A stretch of DNA of 43,624 bases from Paraburkholderia unamae (GCF_003268775.1 NZ_QLSU01000054.1:1-43624); one strand, 5' to 3'; counted from the first letter of the stretch, positions 9,361 to 18,369 are shown. The notes: generated by a model from the letters alone, not told the origin. Translations and numbers: made by a program.

Positions 9361-9564
9361 GTGGCAACTGGCACAGTGAAATGGTTCAACGATGCGAAAG
9401 GCTTTGGCTTCATCACCCCGGATGACGGCGGCGAAGACCTGTTCGCCCACTTTTCCGAGATCAAGACGGAAGGCTTCAAGTCGCTGCAGGAAAACCAGAA
9501 AGTTAGCTTCGATGTGAAGATGGGGCCGAAGGGCAAGCAGGCCGCAAATATCAAGCCCGCCTGA
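9361..9564 (+). CDS. Cold-shock domain protein (CspA family)
   Basis: This 67-residue protein is one cold-shock domain that binds single-stranded RNA and DNA and probably acts as an RNA chaperone. RNP1 is seen as KGFGFI (residues 13-18) and RNP2 as LFAHF (28-32), with the family start GTVKWFND. The family usually has valine-phenylalanine-valine-histidine in RNP2, so the alanine is a mild variant. The start codon is GTG, with AGGA eight bases upstream. A clear intrinsic terminator follows 26 bases after the stop, so it is a single-gene transcript. Such genes often have a long leader that responds to cold; this was not shown here. Confidence 0.95.
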   Translation: MATGTVKWFNDAKGFGFITPDDGGEDLFAHFSEIKTEGFKSLQENQKVSFDVKMGPKGKQAANIKPA

Positions 9565-9590
9565 CCGGGGCGCATCGCATCCCGATGTGT

Positions 9591-9615
9591 GGCCCGCTCT
9601 GCGGGCCATTTTTTG
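9591..9615 (+). terminator. Intrinsic terminator after the cold-shock gene
   Basis: Perfect 7-base arms GGCCCGC and GCGGGCC with a TCT loop are followed by ATTTTTTG. This is a classical Rho-independent terminator on the plus strand. Confidence 0.92.
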
Positions 9616-10296
9616 CCCTCTAACCATGCCAGACTGCCCACCGATGTCGCGGCCCACAGCACCTCGGGACGCATACGTGGCGAGCCGCCGCGGTCCCGCG
9701 CAAAATGCCGGTGACCGGGATTCCGTTTGCCATGTAGATTGCTCAAATCAGGCGAGGCAAGTACCGGAAATTGGCGGCGCTATCCTCGGCAGGTGACCGT
9801 CGATGCCACCACCCAGTCGATCGACGTCGGGCGCCGTGCTTTCAGGGGAATCTCGAATGTATCGTTCATTCTCGAGCGCGGCTTCGCTGGTGGCCGGTTG
9901 ACGGTGGCCAGCGTCATGAGCGGGCTGTGCAAGCCCTCGCTCCATTCGTCGATCCGACGATTCAAGGTGGCAAGCAGAGTACCGCGCCCTCCTCGAAAAA
10001 AATATCGGCTTGCCGTCGGCACCGTCGTCCCCCGAGCTATTCGCCACTTCAACTGGCTCAAACGCCCTTGACGCCTCAAGCGGGGTCACGAATGGTTACC
10101 TGTATTACTACGGTACTTAATTCGCTATCCTATTTATTTCATATGCTCCACGGAGAACCCGTACTTCATGAAGCCCGTCATCCTCGCCCGGGCGTACATT
10201 TACGCATCCTTGTGCAAATGAAGCATCAAATATCAACTGCGCGGCGTTTATAATGATCGTCTTCAGGATGTCACCGCTCGCATGGAGCCCTACTAT
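9616..10296. other. Intergenic, no supported gene
   Basis: About 680 bases without a gene that I can defend. The part from 10090 to 10150 is AT-rich and lies before the 457-residue HTH protein gene, so it is the likely promoter region. Frames on both strands between 9727 and 10089 are open, but their translations lack recognisable or repeated motifs. Confidence 0.35.
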
Positions 10297-11670
10297 ATGA
10301 GTCAAGCCCGCGGGCGATATGCGGGATCCCGCGACAGCGGCCAACGCCAACCTCGCCACGAAAAGAAGCCTCAGCCCAACCGGCAGAGACAGCCGTATGT
10401 GAAGGCGGCTGTCCAGGACTCCACACAGACGGCCTCCGTTTTCAAGACACGGTCGTTCCAGTTTCTCGTCAACGCAGTGGGCGCGGAAAATATCGCCATT
10501 GCGCTTGAGTCCACGATGACGCGCGTGGCCGAACTCATGAAGGGCGAGAGATTCACACCCGAGACCGCCTTTCATATGGAAACTACGCTCGGGTTGCCGC
10601 ACGGTTTTTTTGACCAGCCCAATCCCGGGCTCACAGCCGAGACGATCTCCCGGCTGAAGTCGCCACTCGACTTCATTCAAACAGACGACGGACAGGATGG
10701 AGAGTCCGAAGCATCCAATCCGGCGTCTGCCCTGACCGTCGATCAGCAACCATCTCTTGAAGACAGTTTGTCCGAGGAAGCGCAAATGCCCAGGCAACCA
10801 ACCGGCGGTACGACCAAGGCCGTCAAGACCAGTCCTGGCGCTGCGGCCGGACAGCCCGGAGCCCAGACGCCGAAAATAGCTTCGCGTGCAAAAGACAGAA
10901 CGTCCCCTGAAACGACCAAGCAGCAATCGCTGGCACTCACCGATGGCGCCGACGTAGAGAACATCCGACGTGCGAACCTCCACGTTCTCACGAGTCACAA
11001 CGGATCGAAAGCAAAGCTTGGTGTGGTCATGGACCTGAGTGGGTCCAACATGGCCCACCGGCTGCATGGCAAGAAACGCCTGGACACGGTTGAAGCAAAC
11101 CGGTTCACGGAGCGCCTTGGTTTGCCAGCGGGCTGGCTGGACACCCCGCGCTCCGAAGACGATATTCCGGTGTCGGTGTCGCGTATGCTTGCGCCTGCGC
11201 CGCGCCGACGTGCATCCGCTCAACAGCCCGAATCGGTTGCGCCTGCAATGAACGATGTGCCAGCGAAGGCCGCCGTTACGAAGGCGCGTGGACGGCGCAC
11301 GCGGGCGGGCGATGCAGAACGGCCGTCAGCTGTTTCTGCGGATGTCGCAGGTGAGAAAGAGGCGATCGTGACCAGCGAGCAAGATCCTGTAAATGGCTTT
11401 CCCGATGACTTTGCCGCTCGCCTGCCTGAAGAAATTAACGACGTTGCCCGGGCAGGCACACCAGCAACCCCTGAGTCGTTCGCCGCGTCCGCAGTACCGC
11501 AGCGAAACCCGGCAACCCTCCCCTTCGCTTCCGTGACGAGCCTGGACAATCTTCACGGTATTGAGCCGATAGCAGAAGCCTTGATCAAGACGCTGGCAGG
11601 CAAGGCACGCACGGGTCGCCTGGACGAACTAAAAGCCCTGGAACTGCTGCAGCAGGCAATCCTGTTATGA
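10297..11670 (+). CDS. Protein with two repressor-like HTH repeats and disordered linkers
   Basis: The product has 457 residues from ATG 10297, chosen because GGAG lies 9 bases upstream; an ATG at 10282 is in frame. Two segments, about residues 53-108 and 224-285, each follow the pattern of an Xre-type HTH and end in matching strings, LGLPHGFFDQP and LGLPAGWLDTP. They are separated and followed by long Pro/Ala/Ser/Lys-rich stretches that look disordered, and a helical C-terminus (about 415-457, ending in ELLQQAILL) may oligomerise. I infer a DNA-binding protein with two unlike HTH modules. The second repeat keeps a K-RLDTVEANRF core. No family name is recognised and no neighbouring gene explains it. 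Confidence 0.8.
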   Translation: MSQARGRYAGSRDSGQRQPRHEKKPQPNRQRQPYVKAAVQDSTQTASVFKTRSFQFLVNAVGAENIAIALESTMTRVAELMKGERFTPETAFHMETTLGLPHGFFDQPNPGLTAETISRLKSPLDFIQTDDGQDGESEASNPASALTVDQQPSLEDSLSEEAQMPRQPTGGTTKAVKTSPGAAAGQPGAQTPKIASRAKDRTSPETTKQQSLALTDGADVENIRRANLHVLTSHNGSKAKLGVVMDLSGSNMAHRLHGKKRLDTVEANRFTERLGLPAGWLDTPRSEDDIPVSVSRMLAPAPRRRASAQQPESVAPAMNDVPAKAAVTKARGRRTRAGDAERPSAVSADVAGEKEAIVTSEQDPVNGFPDDFAARLPEEINDVARAGTPATPESFAASAVPQRNPATLPFASVTSLDNLHGIEPIAEALIKTLAGKARTGRLDELKALELLQQAILL

Positions 11671-11825
11671 GCCTGTAGTAGCGGACCAGGCTCCTCGCGC
11701 CATGATGTACAAGGCGCATCAGGGGGCCCGGTTCCGGTATGCACAAAAGTTGCGCACTGTCAGGTCGACTTGCCATCGACCTGCCTGGCCGGGCTAAAGC
11801 AACGTAGACATCCTGTTTTCCATCG

Positions 11826-12092
11826 TCAGAACCTGATCGTATCGAACGGGACATCGATCCCGTGATGCTGAAGCACAGCGTCCCGAAATACCCGCCATTC
11901 ACCTCCCCCAGCCGGCTCATGTGTGCAGTGCAGGCATTGGTCCGCACCGGCCAGCTGTTCGGTCACGGTTCGATGCACGTCGATTCCGAAGCGTTTGCTG
12001 AATCGCCCCACGCACGAGCCGTCGTGCGCGGTCACCCACACGGTATCGCCCAGCGAGGACACGTCAATGGCGTAAGGTTGCGTCACGTTCAT
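11826..12092 (-). CDS. Small protein of the HDGSCVGRFSKRFGIDVHRT family, copy 1
   Basis: The protein has 88 residues. Its core DTVWVTAHDGSCVGRFS and a CLHC pair (CLHCTHE) are nearly identical to the protein at 20673-20933, and both end in DTIRF. The cysteine pair plus nearby histidines could bind a metal. The strong conservation over the full length, with changes mostly in the first ten residues, shows both copies are real genes. I do not recognise the family. It is 33 bases downstream of the gene at 12126-12392 on the same strand, so the two may form an operon. Confidence 0.85.
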   Translation of the reverse strand: MNVTQPYAIDVSSLGDTVWVTAHDGSCVGRFSKRFGIDVHRTVTEQLAGADQCLHCTHEPAGGGEWRVFRDAVLQHHGIDVPFDTIRF

Positions 12093-12125
12093 TTCCTGTT
12101 AATCCGGCGGCAATCGTGCGTCAGG

Positions 12126-12392
12126 TCAGCGTTGCCCTGCTTCTGGCAGGCACGTCACCGTCAGTCCCAGCGAGCGGGCGAGCGCCACCGCCTCGTCAGG
12201 CGTGTCACAACAGTCGACCCAGAAGTCTGTTCCGGCAACGGCGATTGCGTAGGGAGGAACGTCATCGCCACATTCGTTCTGGCGGTAGATCACAACTTCC
12301 GGGCTGCACGAGAGGTAATGTGCCATCTCGCCCCTGCATTCCGGATACACCTTCGCAACATGTGCGCATTGCGCAGCTGACATCGTTTTCAT
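12126..12392 (-). CDS. Small cysteine-containing protein of the HVAKVYPECR family, copy 1
   Basis: The protein has 88 residues from ATG 12392, where GGAG lies five bases upstream; an upstream in-frame ATG at 12434 has no such site. It shares HVAKV-PECR, VPPYAIAVAG, DCC-TP and SLGL with the protein at 14535-14786. Four conserved cysteines (PEC, NEC or NKC, and a DCC pair) suggest a metal site or disulphides, but this is inference. No function is known to me. Nothing overlaps; the next gene downstream is copy 1 of the HDGSCVGRF family. Confidence 0.85.
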   Translation of the reverse strand: MKTMSAAQCAHVAKVYPECRGEMAHYLSCSPEVVIYRQNECGDDVPPYAIAVAGTDFWVDCCDTPDEAVALARSLGLTVTCLPEAGQR

Positions 12393-12554
12393 CTTCTCTC
12401 TCCAATGCCGCGTCGCCATCATCACTCGAGGCATGACTCGCCTTCGAACGTAACGGGTGCTGCATGACGAATTTTACAGCGCACGGGCGGGCAGAAAAGC
12501 CCAGGCTTCACGCACGCCTTTTCTGCGAGCGCGCCACGCCAGCAACGTCGCTGA

Positions 12555-13157
12555 CTACGTGTACGCAATATGCAGGGCTTTTCGGACCTTCGCGAACGCT
12601 GCGCTACGCGCCAACGCCGTCGATGGTGTGCGCTGGGTCAGTGCGATACTCCCTCCTCTGTCGAACAGCACGACAGCCAGCTCTGGAGCCATCATTCTCG
12701 ACACGTAGAGTACTCCGTCCACATGAGCCGGATGCGTGTAGATCGCCCGTGACCAGCGCATCGGAATTCCGTAATTCGCCGTGCCAAACAGCCCGGCGTG
12801 TGCGCCAAGTACGTTCATGCCCTGGCCGGTCAGATCTGCAAGCGTCAGGTCCATCCCCTCGAACGTATGGATAAAGCGCCGCTTCACTTCATCGGCCGCG
12901 ACCTGATATCGGGTCCCAACCGGCTCGAGATCATGCAGCAGGGACTCTGCGACCGCCGTGGCCAGATTCAGGCCAAAGTAACTGGTCCCGTATTCCCTTT
13001 TCGGATCGTCAAAGCGGTGGCTCGCAGTGCGTCCAAAATGCGGTTCGTTTGAGTCATAACTTGAGATCCTGACCAGACGTTTGGCCTTCACTTTGACGAC
13101 CGGCAACGCAAACGTGCTGAAATTCTTCGCGGGGTTCCTGAGAGCACGGGCAACCAA
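12555..13157 (-). CDS. RES-domain toxin
   Basis: The product has 200 residues and matches the RES domain, whose members are toxins that destroy or modify NAD. The family-type signature is seen in the first half, with an arginine-rich start (RLVRISSYDSNEP), then YGTSYFGLN and the glutamate of AVAESLLHD. The start is TTG at 13157, supported by GGAGG seven bases upstream and by the position only three bases after the antitoxin stop, so translation is probably coupled. The partner upstream carries a DNA-binding and toxin-binding domain, which is the usual order for RES/Xre modules (antitoxin first). The toxin appears intact. Confidence 0.88.
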   Translation of the reverse strand: MVARALRNPAKNFSTFALPVVKVKAKRLVRISSYDSNEPHFGRTASHRFDDPKREYGTSYFGLNLATAVAESLLHDLEPVGTRYQVAADEVKRRFIHTFEGMDLTLADLTGQGMNVLGAHAGLFGTANYGIPMRWSRAIYTHPAHVDGVLYVSRMMAPELAVVLFDRGGSIALTQRTPSTALARSAAFAKVRKALHIAYT

Positions 13158-13160
13158 ATG

Positions 13161-13946
13161 CTATTCCTCCGCGTAGCCCGCTGCGGCCCGCAGGACCATC
13201 GACAGGTTGACCTTCCCTACCTGATCAATGCTGTTGCGACCGCCCTGCCTGCGCCCGGGCTGCTTGCCACCGATTACCTCCAGCGGGGTGAGGCCGCCGA
13301 GTGAGCGCCGCGGGTTCGTGAAAAACGCCCATTTACTGGCACCTGGCAACTCTTTGAGCTCCCTGGAGACGCGGGCAACCGTGCGGCGGTCGAGGCTCTC
13401 GTCCACAAAAAAAGCCGGGTAATAGCTCACCCCGTTGGGACCATCGACCGTGAAGATGGAACCGGTCTTCAGCCGCTGGTTGATTGCCTGCCGCGTGACA
13501 CCTGCGCGGCCCATGAACTCCGCAGGCTCAAGCAGTTTGCCTTCCCTTGCGAGTTTCGCTCGGGCGGCCATTGCTTCTGCAAACATTTCCGCTTCGGCGG
13601 AGGACGCGCCGGCACGCCGCCCTGCCCTGGGGTCCACTGCGGTGCGGGCGCGCTGTGCGGGAGCACGGCGGCTGTGGCCCGCGCCTGGCGTGCTCGACGG
13701 CGCGACTTCACCCGCAGCGTCGGCTACGGCTGTCAGCGCATCATCGAATCCCTGTGCGAACAGCGCGATCGACTGCGCGAATCGCTGCTGCTTTTTAGCG
13801 GGAAGCTGACCGATGTCGGCCTGAATCGAAGCCGCCACGACCTTGCGGATCGCTTCCGGGGTGCGCGCGCCGGTACGATCCAGCACCTTCGCAGCCCGTA
13901 CAAGCAGCCGCGAAAACTCTGACGCCTGAATGGTTGCCGTAGACAT
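13161..13946 (-). CDS. Antitoxin of the RES module, HTH plus toxin-binding C-terminus
   Basis: The product has 261 residues, longer than most Xre/MbcA/ParS antitoxins (about 110-160). Residues 1-80 are helical, 80-115 are a Pro/Ala/Arg-rich linker, and around 142-182 there is a possible DNA-binding segment (FMGRAGVTRQAINQRL). The end holds FTNPRRSLGGLTPLEVI, the typical shape of the toxin-binding domain of this family. ATG 13946 follows GGAG by seven bases. It should neutralise the RES toxin and repress the shared promoter. The long N-terminal extension is unusual and unrecognised. Confidence 0.85.
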   Translation of the reverse strand: MSTATIQASEFSRLLVRAAKVLDRTGARTPEAIRKVVAASIQADIGQLPAKKQQRFAQSIALFAQGFDDALTAVADAAGEVAPSSTPGAGHSRRAPAQRARTAVDPRAGRRAGASSAEAEMFAEAMAARAKLAREGKLLEPAEFMGRAGVTRQAINQRLKTGSIFTVDGPNGVSYYPAFFVDESLDRRTVARVSRELKELPGASKWAFFTNPRRSLGGLTPLEVIGGKQPGRRQGGRNSIDQVGKVNLSMVLRAAAGYAEE

Positions 13947-13979
13947 GAGCCTTCTCCAAGGGAACGGTTAAGCCTATCC

Positions 13980-14024
13980 CGGATATGGAGACATCGTCAA
14001 GCTTGTCAAGGAAGTAAAGGAAGT
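13980..14024 (-). promoter_or_regulatory. Probable promoter/operator of the RES toxin-antitoxin operon
   Basis: On the minus strand a perfect TTGACA occupies 14009-14004, and ATATCC or TATCCG lies 17-18 bases on, a weak -10. Around it are a CAAGCTTG palindrome (14000-14007 region) and a direct repeat AAGGAAGT at 14008-14015 and 14017-14024 in plus orientation. Autoregulation is typical of this family, so these are candidate operators. Confidence 0.45.
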
Positions 14025-14469
14025 GAATCTCACCTGCCAATCCACTGGCCAGCTGTCGTGGTGGCGCAAACGGCTCCGCCCCTTATTAAATGCCGCCTTG
14101 CTGCACGCCATTGTTTTGCCGCCGGCAGGCGTTTGCGGTCAGGAGGAGAACTTGACGGTTAGTTGCGTCTCGCACCGATGACTTGCGAACCTGTCTGTCC
14201 GGCCATCATCTGATCGGGGGACGTCGGCGCGCGGTACACGGTCTTCCGCGGGCGCCCCGCGTTCGTCAGTACGCCGTCGGCGCAGCGACCTGTGAGGAGA
14301 TGGGAAAGATGGAGGACCGCAGTAAACGTTACACAAGAAGGTCTCATGCACGGACCCACCACCGGGCTCGCAACCCCGATCGTGCAAACCTAAATCTGGC
14401 GCTCCCACTTGATTCCGGGCTGACGATCTCAATATCGCACGCAAGATCCTAATCAACCGGCAACCAGAC
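14025..14469. other. Intergenic, no supported gene
   Basis: About 440 bases between the toxin-antitoxin promoter and a truncated gene copy. Frames are open on both strands (for example minus 14159-14362), but I cannot support any of them. Confidence 0.3.
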
Positions 14470-14532
14470 ATGCCCAACAAGAAGAACTCCCGATCGACGC
14501 GTCGGCCAGCTGCCGGAGCGCACGCAAAGTCG
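14470..14532 (+). pseudogene. Truncated 5' copy of the gene at 23225
   Basis: The DNA from about 14454, ACCGGCAACCAGACATGCCC, is identical to that at 23209 and following. The frame from ATG 14470 reads MPNKKNSRSTRRPAAGAHAK, against MPNKKRYRPSRKPPAGTHAK for the intact gene. Similarity ends near 14532, a few bases from the stop codon of the convergent gene at 14535. This marks a recombination or deletion breakpoint. The upstream bases are conserved too, suggesting that the ribosome-binding region was copied. Confidence 0.7.
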
Positions 14533-14534
14533 AA

Positions 14535-14786
14535 CTACCGGCGCACCTCAACGACCTTGAGGCCGAGGGAGTGGACCAGCACTGTTGCATCCTCCGGTGT
14601 CTCGCAGCAATCAATCCAGAAGGCGGTACCGGCAACGGCGATTGCATAGGGCGGGACATCGCTGCCGCATTTGTTCTGCTTGTAGATCATCACTTCAGCA
14701 CCAGCCTCGAGGGAGTCGGTCATCTCAGTACGACACTCCGGAAAGACCTTTGCAACGTGGTTAGCTTGGGCAACTGTAAGACGCAT
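14535..14786 (-). CDS. Small cysteine-containing protein of the HVAKVYPECR family, copy 2
   Basis: The protein has 83 residues from ATG 14786 (MRLTVAQ); the frame is open to 14852 but that extension has no counterpart in the other copy. The match with the protein at 12126-12392 covers HVAKV-PECR, VPPYAIAVAG, the DCC/DCC-like pair and SLGL. The cysteines are kept, so the two copies are probably both functional. The ribosome-binding site is weak. Its 3' end touches the truncated copy of the 23225 gene, showing that this edge has been rearranged. Confidence 0.8.
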   Translation of the reverse strand: MRLTVAQANHVAKVFPECRTEMTDSLEAGAEVMIYKQNKCGSDVPPYAIAVAGTAFWIDCCETPEDATVLVHSLGLKVVEVRR

Positions 14787-14921
14787 GGTGAAATAACTCA
14801 GTGGAAACGGACGATCCGAGAGACGAACTCGGTGACACCGATACGCGATCACATCGCGTCAGCCTGGCAAGCTGAGAGGGTGCCACGAAATTCTCGCCGT
14901 CTAGATGTGTTCCCCGGGCGC

Positions 14922-16414
14922 TTACACACCTTTTGCTTCGCTGGGTGCATCTCGAATCAGAACTTCCTCGACAAGGCTGTCGACCTGGGCCAGCGTCGCG
15001 TGCACCAACAGACGCTGACCAATTTCAACCAGTTGCCTCATCGGTGGCAGCGGCAGCTTGCGCAACTCAGTGGCATTGATTTGCGTACTCCCGGCGAGCG
15101 TACGGAAGTGTGCGTCCACCAGTTCGCTGCTTAGAAAAGCGGCGATCCCCTTAGCCTCGTCGACCGTCATCGTTCCGCCTTGGCGCACGATGTAGTTCAG
15201 ATGGTTCTCGAGGCCAATCGTGGCGCCGGGTAATGCCCCGGAATACGGAGCCGCAGTGATCCAGCGTTCTGCCTCCTTGGGGCTGAACCGTCGGAGGACG
15301 ACCATGGGTTGATTGGGCACGAGCATCCAGGCCGACGCTTCGACGGCGGCAATGTGTTCGAGTTTCTTCTGGATCGGCCACTGCATGCGCATGGGGTGAA
15401 CGTGCTGCATCCACAGAAGGGGGACGGTCTTTTTGCCTACGTGACTTTGGATAAAGTCAGTCGCTCTGAACGCCACTACCGGCCCTGTTGCCCCCCTCAG
15501 GCCATGAGTTGCGAGGGTGTCGCTCCAGCGGTGAAACGCATCCTCATGTTCGCCGTGCAGGGCAATCATCCGCTCGTTGTCCGCTCCGACCAGCCGAGCG
15601 AACGCCACAGCCGTGACCGTTGCCGCGCCGAGGTCCGCCACACCCTGACTACGACTGACAAGGATATCCAGATTCGGCTCCCGCTCCGCGCGCGCTGTGG
15701 CCCAAAGGATAACTGCCTCCTGCAAAATCTGATCGTCGGAGAAGTGCGCTTTCCGGCTTTCGAACACATGCAATGCGTCGAACCGCAGCCAATGCAACAT
15801 CTGTCTGCGAACCGCTGCGAAATACGAGCCACTGAGCCATGACCGTGGCGTGATAAAACAGTACCGGCCAGTGGCGTCGACGAGTCGTGCACACGCGGCA
15901 AGGAACAGGCCATAAATATTTGGCTGGCCGTACACGGCGTAAGCATGGGCCGAAGCACGCTCGTCCGACTTGTTAAGCTTCAGGTAAGGCGGGTTCGCGA
16001 TGATGATGTCTGCCAGCGCTCGACCATTGATTGCCTCATCCGACAAGAGAAAATCAGTGTAGAGCACGTGAGCCGTACAGAACGTGCCCTGGCGGCCTTG
16101 CGCATACGATCTGCGAGTCGTCTAAGCGACGGCAACAGTCGGTCGTCTACCTCAAAAAGGGTGAGGTCAATGACCTCTGGCGGCGTAGGCCGATCCAGAA
16201 GCTCCGACACCGCGGCGGCTGCAAGAATGCCAGCACCCGCGGAGGGCTCGAGTATCCTGACGGTCGCACCCTCGACTCCAGCAATGACACGGCGCGCCAT
16301 ACACGCGGCGATTGCAGGAGGCGTCATGAACTGGCCAAGCGATTTTTGCTCATCGCGTTCGAGTTCAGCGATGAACGCGCGGCCACACCTATGTGCATAT
16401 TCGACTAAAGACAT
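14922..16414 (-). pseudogene. Adenine DNA methyltransferase, frameshifted
   Basis: Two frames together make one N6-adenine methyltransferase of about 497 residues. The upstream frame (start ATG 16414, MSLVEYAHRCG) holds SLGQFMTPP and the S-adenosylmethionine motif ILEPSAGAG. The downstream frame holds the catalytic motif NPPY followed by a target-recognition half with ATELRKLPLP. The frames join near 16087-16090, where adding one G to the run in the coding strand restores GTFCTAHVLYTDF before the second frame. This looks like an Eco57I-type methylase. No restriction endonuclease is next to it. It may be inactive, or the missing base may be a sequencing error. Confidence 0.8.
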
Positions 16415-16950
16415 GGTGCGTATTGTCCTATGGCGCACGACAACTGTCAGCATCAGAAACGCGTCTCGTTCATAGTGGAATACGCGTCACGCCTTGCGAA
16501 GATACCGAGCTGCTTGACGCGTTGAACGCAGGAGTCGCCGGCGACAGCCGTCTAGCGGCACGAGTTTCCGTGTGCACCGCGCTCGAAAACTTTCAATGCC
16601 GAATTATCCTGCATTCCGGCGGCAGATTTTCTGCAACCCCGACGCTATCAACACCCATATATTCTCGAATAATCTTTGAATTCAGAGAAATTAAACAGGA
16701 ATTACTTTTATTCAATTTTGACGCGGATGAGAGGGACTGCCTTCGCGTGGCAGTCACGGATAACTGTTCGAATATGCGCGCTGCGAGGTGCGTGTCTGTG
16801 CACCGTTGCGAACCGCCGCAATGGAAGTCCACCTCACACCGGATCTTCGCTGCTCATGGTCGCCCCTGAAGGACGACCGGGCAAAACAACAGCCAGGTCA
16901 TTGACATCGGTACCGCAAGCAGACCAGAGTCAGCCCCACGGCAAAACGAT
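16415..16950. other. AT-rich stretch, no supported gene
   Basis: The part from about 16640 to 16745 is much richer in A and T than the surroundings. A plus frame from 16393 to 16869 is open across it, starting inside the methyltransferase on the other strand, but I see no motif. AT-rich patches of this kind are what H-NS proteins bind, and an H-NS gene follows. Confidence 0.35.
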
Positions 16951-17247
16951 CTATTCGCGAATCAGAAACCGGTCGCGATTCTTCGCGTCCTTGATCCAGT
17001 TGGGTACGCGCCCCCTGCCGGACCACGTAGCCCCGGTCGCGGGGTCGCGATATTTCGCGGGTGACACACTATGTGAAAGCCTCGGCCTGCCGCGACGACT
17101 CCCGAAAATCTCCCGCTCCGTGTATCCGAACTCGATGACTTTTGCCCGGATATCCGCGAGAACCGCGTCGTACTCCTGCTGACGGAGGGCGATCGCCTGA
17201 CTCTCGAGTTCGGCGAGTTGTGCTTTCAGTTCCCTGTACGTTGCCAT
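16951..17247 (-). CDS. H-NS family nucleoid protein
   Basis: The 98-residue protein is a typical short Burkholderiales H-NS homologue. Residues 1-50 form the coiled-coil oligomerisation part (LKAQLAELESQAIALR), followed by a GSRRGRPR linker. The C-terminal DNA-binding domain has the family core YRDPATGATWSGRGRVPNW. It should bind and silence AT-rich horizontally acquired DNA. ATG 17247 has GGGGAG about seven bases upstream. It is alone in its transcription unit as far as can be seen, and is one of three H-NS-type genes in the window. Confidence 0.95.
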   Translation of the reverse strand: MATYRELKAQLAELESQAIALRQQEYDAVLADIRAKVIEFGYTEREIFGSRRGRPRLSHSVSPAKYRDPATGATWSGRGRVPNWIKDAKNRDRFLIRE

Positions 17248-18048
17248 GAATTATCTCCCCATGTAGAAACCACGCACTCATGGTAGTGATTTTCCCTCGA
17301 CGCTGACTGGAACTGGGCCAGCTCATCAGCCGGTAAGACGATGGTCTGAGAAGCGAGAATTCACCAGCGGCGTCAACCCTCTACTACTGGGCTTACGGCG
17401 AACGCCCGCACTTTTTTATCAGAACGGCCCGTCACAACGCCAGACCCGTTAGCTAGCCGCGAGTCGATCTATGGATAATGCCAGCTTTGAAGCGTGGCCT
17501 CAGAAAACTGCAAATATCACGCGCAGCTGCGCCAGACACGTAAATGATCGACTGGGCAAAGCAACCGCATTACTCATTGACCGGTATAGTCTTTGCGCGC
17601 CCCATGGCTGTGAGTCTTTATGCCTGACTTACTCAGTGGAGGTTCTGAAATCCATGGAATGCTTACCGATCCTGCGATGACATCATCGATTTCCAGAAAT
17701 GATGAAGCATGACGTTGTTGCGAATGGTTAATATCGGACTCCTATTTTTATGGATTGGAAAAAATCCAGTTAAGGAATCGAAGGTTAATCCATCCGTAGC
17801 CTGAACACCGCAAATTCGAAGCACCTGCCTACCCGCGTGCATTGGATCAACGGCGTAATCCAATGCCACTGGAGTTCGCGAAAGCCGGATCTTATTGGAC
17901 GAAGGCAGCCTGGGGGCGAAGAGAGGATTGGAGGGGCCGTCTGCATCGGCCTGGATGAGAGGGACGTTGTGTCAAGTGCCGCCGGGCCGCCCGACTGCGC
18001 ACAAATCTTGACGACCACAGCCTTCGCCCTTTAAATACGCGTTCCGGA
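17248..18048. other. Intergenic, no supported gene
   Basis: About 800 bases upstream of the H-NS gene. A minus frame from GTG 17869 to 17663 (starting MALDYAVDPMHAG) is open and could encode 68 residues, but no motif or ribosome-binding site supports it. The section 17690-17780 is AT-rich. No RNA gene was seen. Confidence 0.3.
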
Positions 18049-18369
18049 TCAATGGAGTTTCGACGTCTGGCGACGGCGAGCCGTCGCCAGAAGCGGATTC
18101 TCGTCGGCATCAGCGTCGCTCCTCTGCGCACTGCCGTCCGCAATGACGACATGGACCTCCTGCGCAAATGCATCCTCGAAACAACGGCGCGCGAGCGCGA
18201 GGCATTCAGATGCCGGGGCATGACCGCCACTCGCCGCAGCCTGTGCGGTCTCTTTCGCAGCCAGCCCCAGCGCAGCGACTGCCTCATCCCACGTCAGTCC
18301 GGTCAACATCACTTCCTGAACGAGCTTGCCAGCGATAGCGCCGATCCTTGCCTTCCGTTCATCATCCAT
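18049..18369 (-). CDS. Small protein of the GLTWDEAVA family, copy 2
   Basis: The protein has 106 residues from ATG 18369 (MDDERKARIG), which follows a strong AGGAG by seven bases. It shares GLTWDEAVA, GLAAKE, AFAQEVHVV and the C-terminal pattern LLATARRRQ with the protein at 8093-8410, while the N-terminal twenty residues and the acidic linker near the end differ. Function unknown. It is the last gene of a long minus-strand run of small genes, 67 bases after the next upstream frame. Confidence 0.8.
   Translation of the reverse strand: MDDERKARIGAIAGKLVQEVMLTGLTWDEAVAALGLAAKETAQAAASGGHAPASECLALARRCFEDAFAQEVHVVIADGSAQRSDADADENPLLATARRRQTSKLH

Noticed and set aside
10117..11223. Minus-strand frame of 368 codons
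   Set aside because: It lies wholly opposite the 457-residue HTH-repeat protein, whose internal repeats support the plus strand; the minus translation is Cys/Arg-rich without motifs.
14139..14480. Minus frame of 113 codons
   Set aside because: It overlaps the truncated copy of the 23225 gene and has no recognisable motif or start signal.
16393..16869. Plus frame of 158 codons
   Set aside because: It starts inside the methyltransferase gene on the other strand, has no ribosome-binding site, and shows no motif.
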